Assembly (NCBI GenBank): GCA_024330185.1
Contig: JANDLV010000005.1
Coordinates: 62,001 to 126,000, forward strand
Length of the DNA stretch: 64,000 bases
Direction: 5' to 3'
DNA from: Candidatus Siliceabacter maunaloa
Lineage (GTDB): Bacteria; Actinomycetota; Thermoleophilia; Solirubrobacterales; Solirubrobacteraceae
Under the pieces are notes generated by a model. It made no database searches, was not told the origin of the DNA, and saw only the letters and a program-made list of their open reading frames with translations. Positions 24,295 through 32,475 of the stretch are shown here, one piece after another (position 1 is the first letter of the stretch; each line of letters opens with the position of its first letter). A program made the translations under genes and the position numbers.

Positions 24295-27200
24295 ATGTAT
24301 CGCTTCTGGTCGCCCGTGATCGGACCGCTGCTCGAGACGCTCCAGCCGGAGGTCGTCGTCGAGGTCGGCAGTGGGCGCGGACAGCTGACCGAGCCTCTCC
24401 TGCGCTGGGCCCACGCAGGCGGAGCGACCCTTCACGCCATCGATCCACGCCCTCTCGCGCAGGAGGTGGAGTGGGCGGAGCAATGGCCGAACACCCTGAC
24501 GTTCCACGCGGATCGCAGCCTGAACGCCCTCGCGCGGATCACAGAAGTAGACGTCGCTCTGCTCGGAGGTGACCCGAACTGGTACACGGTGTCCCACGAG
24601 CTGGCGCTCCTCGAGCTGATGGCTCAGAGCGCGGACTGCCCTCTGCCCGTCGTGGTGATCCACGGCGTCGACGGGCCTCACAGACGCCGGGACGGCTACT
24701 ACGAGCCGAGCGCTGTACCAGGCGCCCACCGTTTCCCCTACGAGCCTGCGGACGAGAGCCTGGACGGCGATGATGACCCCGCCAGCGCGATCTACGAGCA
24801 CAGCCTCCGCAACGGCGTGCGGACCGCCCTGGAGGACTTCCTCGCCGACCGCGCCGATCAGTGGGTGCTGCGTGAGGTGCCGGGCGACGACGGCCTCGCC
24901 GTGCTTGCCCCATCTGCGGTGGTGTCTGAGCACGATGCGTTGACCGAACTGCTTGAGCGCCTGCAGTCCGCGTCGTTCCTACGAGGACGCGTCGCAACGG
25001 TGGAGAGCGCCCGCACCGAGGCCGAGAGGGCACGGGCCGTCGCCGAACGCCGCGATGTGCAATCGACGTACGCGCTCAGGGGCCTGGACGAGCAGCAGGC
25101 GGAGCTGGCGGAGTCACTGCACTCGACACACCAGCGCCTTGAGCAAGCTGAAGCGCAGCGCGGCCAGTTGCAGGAGGCCAACGAGAGCCTGCGTGCTGAG
25201 CTTGAGTACGTGCGGTCGACCGCAGAGGCGAGCGAGCGCGGGATCGCCGAGCTACGCGGGACGATCGGGGATCTCCAGAGGCAGCAACACGCGGGAGATG
25301 ACGAGCGAGACCGTCTGCGCGATTCCCTGGCGCGCAGCGAAGCGGCGGAGGGCCGGCTCCGGCAAGCCTTGGCCGAGGCCCAGGACGTGGCTCGAGCGTC
25401 TCGTGAGCACGCGCTGGAGCAGGGAGCCCGGGTTACCGAGCTAGAAGACTTGGGCGGGCGGTTGCCCCTCCTCGAGGATGCGCTGGCCCAAGCCCGAAGC
25501 AGCGTCGAGCAGGAATCGCGCATCGTCTACGAGCTCCGCGAGGCGCTAGTAGGCCAGTCGCGGGAGGCTCACGCTCATTGGCGCGAGCGCTTGGTTGCTG
25601 AGCATTCGGCCTTCTCGAGCGCGCCCCGCGCGCTGCTCACACCGCGCGAGCCGGTCGAGCACCCGCCGCGAGCCGAGACAGTCCGCCCGATTCCACCCGC
25701 CCACGACCCCCCGCCGCCCAGCGGCGCGGTTCCCCCTGCCCCAGGACACGCAGAGTCCGCGCCCGATCTCAAGTACTCGCCGGTCGACGGCTCAGCGCCC
25801 TCGGCCGACGCAACCGCCCGTGCCTGGTTTCGCGCTCAGCACGCCAGCGCGCTGGGGACGGATGTCGACGACACCGAGGCTCTGGCGCGACTCGCCCAGC
25901 CTGCCTGCCGGAACCTCCGTCGCGTCGTCGAGGAGGAGGGGGCGCGGAAGGCGCCCGCCCAGCCGACCGTCGACATCGTGGTCTGTGTCCACGACGCACT
26001 CGAAGACGTGCGTCGCTGCCTGTGGTCGCTGAGCGCCAAGACCGATTACCCGTTCCGGCTGATCGTGGTCAACGACGGGAGCGGTCCGCCGACAACACGA
26101 GACCTCGAGCTACTGGCAGCGGAGAACAGTGAGGTGACGCTGATCCACAACCTCAGCCCGCCTCATGGCTACACGATCGCCGCGAACCTCGGCATGCGTG
26201 CGACCTCCGCTGACTACGTCGTGCTGCTCAACAGCGATACGATCGTCACACCGGGCTGGCTCAAGCGAATCGTCGCGTGCGGTGAGAAGCATCCAGACGC
26301 TGGCGTGCTCGGACCGCTGTCCAATGCGGCGAGCCACCAGTCCGTCCCGGAATTGCGCCAAGAGGGGCGTTGGGCGACGAACGAGTTGCCGGAGTGGATG
26401 ACCGAGGACGCGATGGGCGAGCTTGTCGCCTGTCTGTCGGAGCGCCGGCATCCGTCGCTGCCGTTCATCAACGGCTTCTGCTACGCCATCAAACGGAAGG
26501 TCCTCGATCGTATCGGCGCGTTCGACGAGGAGCACTTCGCCAGCGGCTACTGCGAGGAGAACGACTTCAGCCTCCGAGCTGCCGCGGCCGGCTTCCGGCT
26601 TGCGGTGGTCGACGATGCCTACGTCTTCCACGCCAAGTCACGGTCGTACACGCCCGCGGGGCGCGACGGGCACGCCAAGCGCAATTATCAGATCCTGCTC
26701 GACAAGCACGGCCCCGACAACGTCAACCGGCTCGTGCGCGACGCCGAGGCCAGCGAGGCATTGACGCCTCTCCGCGGATCGCTGCGGTCCGCCATAGGCC
26801 GTCCGGAGGATCTTGCGTCCGCCCTGCATCGAGGCCGCCGCCCGCTCAGTGTCGTCTTCGTCCTGCCGGGTCTGGGCAAGGGGGGCTCGGGCGGATCGCA
26901 CTCGATCGTGCAGGAGGTCCGGGGGCTGCGCCGGCTCGGCGTGCCCGCCCGGATCGCCCTCGTCAAGAAGGACATCGAGCGGGCGCGCAGCACGTATCCC
27001 GACGCCGGCGAGCTCTTCGAGCCCTTCGCCGACGTGGACGAGCTCGAGCGGCGGACCGCGGACGCTGACGTCATCTCGATGACGCACTTCAAGTCGGCCG
27101 CGATGGTGGCCCACATCTGGGCACAGCGCCAGGACTTCCTCCCCGCCTACTACATCCAGGACTACGAGCCTTTCTTCTCAACGAGCGATGGGGCCGACAT

Positions 27201-27945
27201 CGCAGAGGCGGTCGCGTCGTACACCGCGATACCCGAGGCGGTCCTGTTCGCCAAGACACACTGGCTGTGCAACGTCGTCGGCCAGGCGCACGGCCTAGCG
27301 GTTGCGAAGGTCGAGCCGAGCATCGACGAGACGCTGTTCTGGTCTGGCTCCCGTCCTGGTGGAGGGCCGCTTCGCGTCGCCGCCATGACGCGTCCAAGGA
27401 CGCCCCGTCGCCAGGCGCACGGCACCGTCACGGTGCTCGAGCGTGCCGCCGCAAGGCTGGGGGCGGACATCGAGACGGTCACGTTCGGGTGCGAGGCCGC
27501 CGCATTCAACAAGCTCACCTCGTCGAGCGACCTGCGCGCGGGCCATCGCGGGTTGCTCGACCGCCAAGAGGTCGCTGCGCTGCTCGGATCCGTGGATGTC
27601 TTCCTCGATCTCTCCGTCTACCAGGCGTTCGGCAGGACCGCACTCGAAGCGATGGCGTGTGGCGCGACGGCCGTCGTGCCACGGGTGGGCGGAGCGTCCG
27701 AGTTCGCGGTCCACGGCGAGAACTCCTTGGTGGTGGACACCTTCGACGAGGAGCCGGCGGTGCAGGCCCTGTGCGACCTGGCGGCAGACCGCGACCGCCT
27801 CGCCGCCCTCCAGAGCGCCGCGCGACGCGACGCCGGTCGCTACTCCATCACCCGCGCGGCCCTGTCCGAGTACCTGCTGTTCACTCGCGAGCATGCTCGC
27901 CGCTTTGAGCCTCGATCCACCGTTTTGCGTCGAGCTGGCGGCTGA
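24295..27945 (+). CDS. Four-part methyltransferase/coiled-coil/GT2/GT4 protein
   Basis: 1216 residues from ATG 24295. Residues 1-~210 are a paralogue of the methyltransferase at 23.9 kb (MYRFWSPVIGPLLETLQPEV, VVVEVGSGRGQLTEPLL). The DGDHNWYTV motif, however, has become LGGDPNWYTV (~90-98), losing the first Asp and the His. About 213-431 are coiled coil, followed by a Pro-rich linker (~440-500). A GT2 domain (from ~558: VDIVVCVHDALEDV, LLNSDTIV with the DxD-like site near 646, and GYCEENDFSLRAAAAGF) is followed by a GT4/WsaF-like domain (~850-1200: VFVLPGLGKGGSGGSHS, YQAFGRTALEAMACGATAV). It likely polymerises or modifies a repeating glycan on the cytoplasmic face. All parts are in one frame. 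Confidence 0.88.
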   Translation: MYRFWSPVIGPLLETLQPEVVVEVGSGRGQLTEPLLRWAHAGGATLHAIDPRPLAQEVEWAEQWPNTLTFHADRSLNALARITEVDVALLGGDPNWYTVSHELALLELMAQSADCPLPVVVIHGVDGPHRRRDGYYEPSAVPGAHRFPYEPADESLDGDDDPASAIYEHSLRNGVRTALEDFLADRADQWVLREVPGDDGLAVLAPSAVVSEHDALTELLERLQSASFLRGRVATVESARTEAERARAVAERRDVQSTYALRGLDEQQAELAESLHSTHQRLEQAEAQRGQLQEANESLRAELEYVRSTAEASERGIAELRGTIGDLQRQQHAGDDERDRLRDSLARSEAAEGRLRQALAEAQDVARASREHALEQGARVTELEDLGGRLPLLEDALAQARSSVEQESRIVYELREALVGQSREAHAHWRERLVAEHSAFSSAPRALLTPREPVEHPPRAETVRPIPPAHDPPPPSGAVPPAPGHAESAPDLKYSPVDGSAPSADATARAWFRAQHASALGTDVDDTEALARLAQPACRNLRRVVEEEGARKAPAQPTVDIVVCVHDALEDVRRCLWSLSAKTDYPFRLIVVNDGSGPPTTRDLELLAAENSEVTLIHNLSPPHGYTIAANLGMRATSADYVVLLNSDTIVTPGWLKRIVACGEKHPDAGVLGPLSNAASHQSVPELRQEGRWATNELPEWMTEDAMGELVACLSERRHPSLPFINGFCYAIKRKVLDRIGAFDEEHFASGYCEENDFSLRAAAAGFRLAVVDDAYVFHAKSRSYTPAGRDGHAKRNYQILLDKHGPDNVNRLVRDAEASEALTPLRGSLRSAIGRPEDLASALHRGRRPLSVVFVLPGLGKGGSGGSHSIVQEVRGLRRLGVPARIALVKKDIERARSTYPDAGELFEPFADVDELERRTADADVISMTHFKSAAMVAHIWAQRQDFLPAYYIQDYEPFFSTSDGADIAEAVASYTAIPEAVLFAKTHWLCNVVGQAHGLAVAKVEPSIDETLFWSGSRPGGGPLRVAAMTRPRTPRRQAHGTVTVLERAAARLGADIETVTFGCEAAAFNKLTSSSDLRAGHRGLLDRQEVAALLGSVDVFLDLSVYQAFGRTALEAMACGATAVVPRVGGASEFAVHGENSLVVDTFDEEPAVQALCDLAADRDRLAALQSAARRDAGRYSITRAALSEYLLFTREHARRFEPRSTVLRRAGG

Positions 27946-28115
27946 ACTGGGTGGGAGGCCGCGATCGACGGCTCGGCGGGCGGTCGTCGGCGGTGAGCGG
28001 GTCGATCGGTGCGCGGGGGTCGGTGGGCGGCGGTTGCGCCCGTGTTATTGGGCAGAGTGAAGCGCGCGGTTCTGCTGGGGTCTGGGTGTTGTCGGTGAGG
28101 CTGGCGGGGGGGCGC

Positions 28116-29548
28116 TCAGGTCGGCGCGGGGAGCGCGCGGATGCGTGCCAGCGCGGCGGTCCAGTCGTCCGGCCAGGGCCAGCGGGCGGGTAGGTGCAGC
28201 GTCCAGCGTCGCCCGGTGCTGCGTCAGGCGGCCGGGCAGTTCGAGCAGGCGGCGGCGTAGCGTGCGCGCTCTGCGCGGTGGGCGGTCGGGGAGGCCGATC
28301 ACGTCGCACCAGCGGTGCAGGTTGTGGGCCAGGCAGGCGATCACCGTCCAGGCGGCGTTGGCGTTGAACTTGCCGGAGGGGAAGTGGCGCAGGGCCTGGT
28401 CGATGAGGTCGCGGATCACCAGCTCGACGGTGGCGTGCGCGCGGTGCTCGGCCTCGACAACCCCGAGCGGCTCGGTGCGGTTGGTGATGAACGCGAAGTG
28501 CTGCCAGGTCGCGAATAGCTGCTGGTGGTCATCCATGGTGCGCACGCGACGCACCATCAGGCGGTCCTCGCCCAGGGTGCTCTGCGCGATCTGCGCCTCA
28601 CCCGACTCGGGGTAGTCCTCCAGGGTCTGCCACGCGCTGTCGTCGATCTGCTCGATCGCTGCGGCGACGGGCTTGGTGATGCGCACCCCGATCGAGTACC
28701 GACAACCCTTCTCGCGCAGGCGCTTGGTGATCTTCTGGTTCCAAAAGCCCGAGTCGGCGCGCAGCAGAATCTCACCCTGCGCGCCGGCGCGGCGCACCCG
28801 GGCGATCAGCTCGTCCACGAAGCGCTGCGCTCCGCGCTGGGTGTTCGCCGACCCCTTGCGCTGACGGATGTGCAGCACCTCGTCGGTGCCCGCCCGGGTG
28901 GCCAGCAGCGGGTGGTAGCCCAGCTTGTGGGTGTAGCCGTAGGCCGCGCCCTGCTTGTCATAGCCGTGCACCTCCCCCACGAACGAGTCGATGTCGATCA
29001 CCAGCCGCTCCTGGCCCGGGCCCGCGCCGGCCCGCAGCCTTGCGGCGATGGACCTCCAGCTGGGTGGCGTCCAGATCGATCGTCGCCTCCTCACCAGGGT
29101 CGCGGTGAATGGCGCGATCCAGACGGCCGCCGACGCGGGCGACCGCACGCTCGACGCCCTGCAGATGACAGCGCCGAAAGCGCAGCGCCAGTTGGCGGGC
29201 CGTGGCGGCCGCCGGCACCCGCGGCGCGCCGCGCAGCCGGGCGCCAGCGTGGTCGGCGCGCAGGTCTTCGAGATCGTCGAAACAGGCACCGCCGACCAGC
29301 TGGGACTCGGCCAGCGCCACCAGCAACTCGCCGCCCGAGACGCCGCGCTTGCGGACCTTGACCGCCGCCGCGCGGCGCTCACGAGCAAGCTCGCCGTCGA
29401 TCAAGCCCACCAGCCCCAACGTCCGGACCAGCGCGCCGACCACGGCCAGCCCCGCATATGGCGTCAAGCGCTCATCGTCAGCGCGAAAGACGATCCGTCC
29501 GACCCGCCTGACACCGTCAGCGACGCTCACCTTCACGGTGACCTCCAT
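28116..29548 (-). pseudogene. IS1380-family transposase with two frameshifts
   Basis: Start at ATG 29548 (MEVTVKVSVADGVRRVGRI, then TPYAGLAVVGALVRTLGLVGLIDG). One frame runs to about 29060. The DDE core (LVIDIDSFVGEVHGYDKQGA, YHPLLATRAGTDEVL, LLRADSGFWNQKI, FITNRTEPLGVVEAEH, KFNANAAWTVIACLAHNL) is in a second frame. Near 28212-28214 an extra base in a ccc run shifts it again; the natural end (LHLPARWPWPDDW, ALARIRALPAPT, stop at 28116) is in the third frame. The first Asp of the catalytic triad (DIDSF) and the later Asp (RADSG) are present. Without correction no active transposase can be made. Confidence 0.85.
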
Positions 29549-29609
29549 CAACACATCAACACTCGTGGCTGGCTTCGACGACCGCCACGATCCCGGCCAG
29601 ACCGGACAG

Positions 29610-29652
29610 AAAGCCCCGCGAACGCGCGAACACGTCACACGCGGGGCTTTTT
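29610..29652 (+). terminator. Hairpin with 11-bp perfect stem and T run
   Basis: AAAGCCCCGCG (29610-29620) pairs with CGCGGGGCTTT (29640-29650) across a 19-base loop, followed by two more T. It has rho-independent terminator form on the plus strand. It lies just upstream of the transposase start, so it may shield the element from outside transcription. Confidence 0.6.
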
Positions 29653-29894
29653 GCAACCAGCGGCCACCTCAGACGCGACTCCTCGACCGCCGCTACCGCC
29701 GACTACTCACGGATGTAGGTCAGAGCCTCCGGCAGGCGGAGCAACGGGGGCTCCCCAGCGCCAACGACGGGCGACCGCCGGGTGGCTTCTCAGACCGCGG
29801 AGCGCGCTTATTCCTCAAAGCCGGGGGCGGCGCCGGCCGCACGAACCAGCCGCAGCCAGCGACGCCTGCACGGCCCGCGGCGGTAGTGGTAGGT

Positions 29895-30866
29895 CTAGGC
29901 TCTGCGACCGCGAAACGGCCGGCGAACGCCCCGGCGGTACAGGCGCGTGCGCAACGAGAGCCTAGCGGGCGGAGACAGCGGCGGTGGAGAGAGCGCTTCC
30001 GGCGAGAACCTCGCCGGAAGCGGTTCGCCGTACTCGCCGGCACAGCGTTCGCGATAGGTCTCGAGCGACGCCCCGAATGCCATCCGTCCGACGCGCTCGT
30101 CGAAGCGCGCGAGGGCGTACTCATAGAAGCGGATCTCCCAGGCCATCGTCTCGACGATGAGCTCGATGATGGACGGGTCGGTCTCGGCGATGCTCTGGCG
30201 CCACTGATTGCGCGTGTCCTTCGTCCAAGCGGGCACTGCGGGAAGTCCGCAGACGTGTGCTAGCGCGAAGATGCTCTCCTCGAAGCGCTCAGCGATCCCG
30301 TACCAGGCGACGTCGCGCTCGAGTTGCTCGACCGCGAGCTCATAGACTTGGCGCGGGTTGAGCTCCGCCAGCTTGCTCCGCACCCGGCGCGGCTCCCAGC
30401 CTGGCGGGAACCCGATGGCCAACTGCGCCATCTGCGTATTCGTGCGCCCCTTCAGGGAACGGACCCAGGTTTCCAGGTCGGGCATGCCGTCGAGGCTTCC
30501 GTGGCGATTGACGTGGTTGCGCTCGTACCATCCGCGGACCGAGAGCGTCCGGGCGAGCGGGTGGCGGAACTGGGTCACCAGCACCGCGTCGCGCGGCAGG
30601 TCGAGCCCGTAGAGGTTGTGCGCGACGTAGAAGGCGTGTCCGCTGGACTGTTGGAGGATCCCCACGAAATGCTCGAAGTCCTTGGGCAGGCCGTGATAGG
30701 GCGAGAAGAACCGGTTGGCCCGCCCGTCGGCGTAATAGGCGCCGCGGATGACCTTCGACATCGACAGCGAGCCGCTCTTGTTCACTCCGTGGAAGACGAC
30801 CGGATGCTCGCCCGCGACGGGCAGGTCCGGGGCCTTGACCTGCACTGCGAAGAGCTCGTCGGTCAA
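29895..30866 (-). CDS. Sulfotransferase-family protein D
   Basis: 323 residues from TTG 30866, overlapping the stop of the kinase/methyltransferase gene by 4 bases (TTGA). The P-loop-like start VVFHGVNKSGSLSMSKVI fits the phosphosulfate-binding loop, and VLVTQFRHPLARTLSVRGWYER fits the 3'-phosphate-binding strand and helix (Arg-His-Pro). Long amphipathic helices follow. The tail after ~285 is Pro/Arg-rich. It would transfer sulfate from PAPS to a glycan or lipid hydroxyl. Being coupled to an APS-kinase-like gene gives direct context for PAPS use. The frame is intact, unlike the sulfotransferases at 14-19 kb. The 238 bases downstream to the IS hold no gene. Confidence 0.75.
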   Translation of the reverse strand: MTDELFAVQVKAPDLPVAGEHPVVFHGVNKSGSLSMSKVIRGAYYADGRANRFFSPYHGLPKDFEHFVGILQQSSGHAFYVAHNLYGLDLPRDAVLVTQFRHPLARTLSVRGWYERNHVNRHGSLDGMPDLETWVRSLKGRTNTQMAQLAIGFPPGWEPRRVRSKLAELNPRQVYELAVEQLERDVAWYGIAERFEESIFALAHVCGLPAVPAWTKDTRNQWRQSIAETDPSIIELIVETMAWEIRFYEYALARFDERVGRMAFGASLETYRERCAGEYGEPLPARFSPEALSPPPLSPPARLSLRTRLYRRGVRRPFRGRRA

Positions 30867-32041
30867 CGTTCGCGCTCCGCTAGCACGCGCAGCACGGCAG
30901 GGTCGTCGTCACCTAGGCAGGCGACGCCCCGGCTTTCCTCGAGGCGCCGCACCGGCAGCCCTGCGGTCTCGAGCTTGACCCGCAGCGCGTGGGCGACGAC
31001 GAAGCGACGGTAGTGTCCGTGTATCCGTTCGGTTTGGCTCAGAACCTCGCCCTTACGCGCCAGCGGATCGTTGATCGAACGGCACTCGATGTACAGGCGT
31101 CCTCCTGCGGCCAGGAGGTCCGTCGACCGCGCGACCAAGTCGTCCTCTTCCGCGAACGTCATGGCGTGCAGGGAAAAGCGGCTGTACACGACGTCGAAGG
31201 ACGCCTCGGGGGCGTCCAGGGTCGTGATGTCCCCGGCGACGAAGCGCAGCCCGCTGCCGGGATGGGCCTCGATGCAGGTGGAGATGGCCGTTTCGGAAAC
31301 GTCGAGCGCGACGACATCGTGCCCGAGGCCCGCGAGGTACGCAGCGTCGCGTCCGTTGCCGCAGCCCACCTCGAGCAGCCGAGCCGGTGGGTCTAGCTCG
31401 GCGCCGACGAGCCGGGCGAAGGTCGACGGCTCGCGCGGCGCCTGCGCGCGAGCGTAGAAGCCACGCCAGTGCTCACGGCGGCCGTGGTCGGCGTAGCGGG
31501 TGAAGCGATCGCTGAGGGCCAGCTCAACGATGCGCATGGCGGCCTGCTCGGGCGATACGCCGTCGTGGTTGGGGACCACGAGGTCGGGCGACCAGGGCTC
31601 GTCGTATAGGTCCTGCAATGAGCCGAGGTGGCCGTAGATTTGCTTCGTCGCCCGGTCGCGCTGGCGGCGCACGTCCTCGGGGACGTCGAGGTAGACCTCG
31701 ATCGCGGCAGGGATGTGCTCCCGCAGCCACGATCGGACGTCCTCGTACATCGCCACGACGGAGATCACCACCGTGAAGCCCTGAGAGGAAAGGAGGCTGC
31801 ACAGCCGGAAGTAGACCCGCGCGAGGTCGGCGCGCTCCTCGCGCGTGTAACCCCAGCGGGACGCGAAGATCGAGCGCAGATCGTCGCCATCGAGGAAGAT
31901 CACCGCCGAGCCGCGCTCGCGCAGCAGCGCCTCGACCCACCGACCGACGGTCGTCTTGCCCGAGGCCGAAAAGCCGGTGATCCAGATGATTTGAGCCGTT
32001 CGGTTGCTCTTCGCTGGGTCCTCCGTCAACAGGTCGTTCAC
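30863..32041 (-). CDS. APS-kinase-like / SAM methyltransferase fusion
   Basis: 392 residues from GTG 32041, chosen because the P-loop strand begins ~20 residues later; a longer in-frame extension to 32215 lacks family features. Residues ~15-190 are CysC-like: the Walker A GFSASGKTT (23-31), LDGDDLRSIF, TREERADLARVYFRL and the Arg-rich RQRDRATKQIYG. Residues ~225-390 are a class I methyltransferase: LLEVGCGNGRDAAYL, VVALDVSE and FDVVYSRFSLHAM. CysC phosphorylates adenylyl sulfate to PAPS. This branch differs from the CysC part of the cysNC gene in the window (DGDD for DGDN), so another phosphoacceptor is possible. It is coupled to a sulfotransferase, supporting a sulfation role. Confidence 0.82.
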   Translation of the reverse strand: MNDLLTEDPAKSNRTAQIIWITGFSASGKTTVGRWVEALLRERGSAVIFLDGDDLRSIFASRWGYTREERADLARVYFRLCSLLSSQGFTVVISVVAMYEDVRSWLREHIPAAIEVYLDVPEDVRRQRDRATKQIYGHLGSLQDLYDEPWSPDLVVPNHDGVSPEQAAMRIVELALSDRFTRYADHGRREHWRGFYARAQAPREPSTFARLVGAELDPPARLLEVGCGNGRDAAYLAGLGHDVVALDVSETAISTCIEAHPGSGLRFVAGDITTLDAPEASFDVVYSRFSLHAMTFAEEDDLVARSTDLLAAGGRLYIECRSINDPLARKGEVLSQTERIHGHYRRFVVAHALRVKLETAGLPVRRLEESRGVACLGDDDPAVLRVLAERER

Positions 32042-32184
32042 ATGGCCGGTTGTATCAGCTCGCGAGTCTGCTAGTACCCCCAACCGGTACTTGCCTGTGG
32101 ACGCCTCCGTCCCTCTTCTGCGAGCCTGTTGCACGAGCTCCGGGCTTGTATAGGGGTGCCCGTTCGGACCGTCCCCGCAGCACC

Positions 32185-32475
32185 ATGGTTCCTTTCTGGG
32201 AGATCGCCATCGCACCGGTTCTCAAGGCGATCGAGGCGCGTTCGGTTGTCGAGATCGGCGCATTTGCGCGGAGAGATGACCACCATGCTCCTCGAGGGCC
32301 TCGCGAGCGACGCCGAACTGCATCATCGACCCGCTCACGAACGGCAGGCTACCCTGTTGCTCGCCGGCGACGGGGCGGGTCGACCCTCGCCGGGCTGTAT
32401 GGGGCGGCGGTTGCCCCGGTTCGCGTACGCGCCCGCAGGTGGGCTCGTACGGCTCAGCGAAGGCGAGCGCTGCTA
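32185..32475 (+). pseudogene. Remnant of a third methyltransferase of the coiled-coil family
   Basis: ATG 32185 opens MVPFWEIAIAPVLKAIEARSVVEIGA, collinear with the N-termini of the genes at 23.9 and 24.3 kb (MYRFWSPVIGPLLETLQPEV). The frame then slips: LRGEMTTMLLEGLASDAELH is one frame over, and another slip follows at catcatcgaccc, where HIIDP would be expected. No further homology is seen before the stop near 32475. It is a short, frameshifted scrap. Confidence 0.7.

Larger units (their letters stand above)
27946..29656 (-). mobile_element. IS1380-type insertion sequence (ends not resolved)
   Basis: The interval holds a single transposase gene of IS1380 type on the minus strand and a strong hairpin near its upstream end. 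No convincing terminal inverted repeats or target duplications could be picked out by eye, so the limits are only the flanking genes. The left side starts right after the large GT gene, which seems complete. Confidence 0.55.

Noticed and set aside
28045-28115. Extra C-terminal residues of the transposase to an apparent stop at 28045
   Set aside because: They arise from a frameshift near 28212. The family-like C-terminus lies in another frame and stops at 28116.
29610-29652. Hairpin near the IS upstream end read as an IS terminal inverted repeat
   Set aside because: Both arms lie close together on one side and no matching arm exists at the other end. It fits a terminator better.
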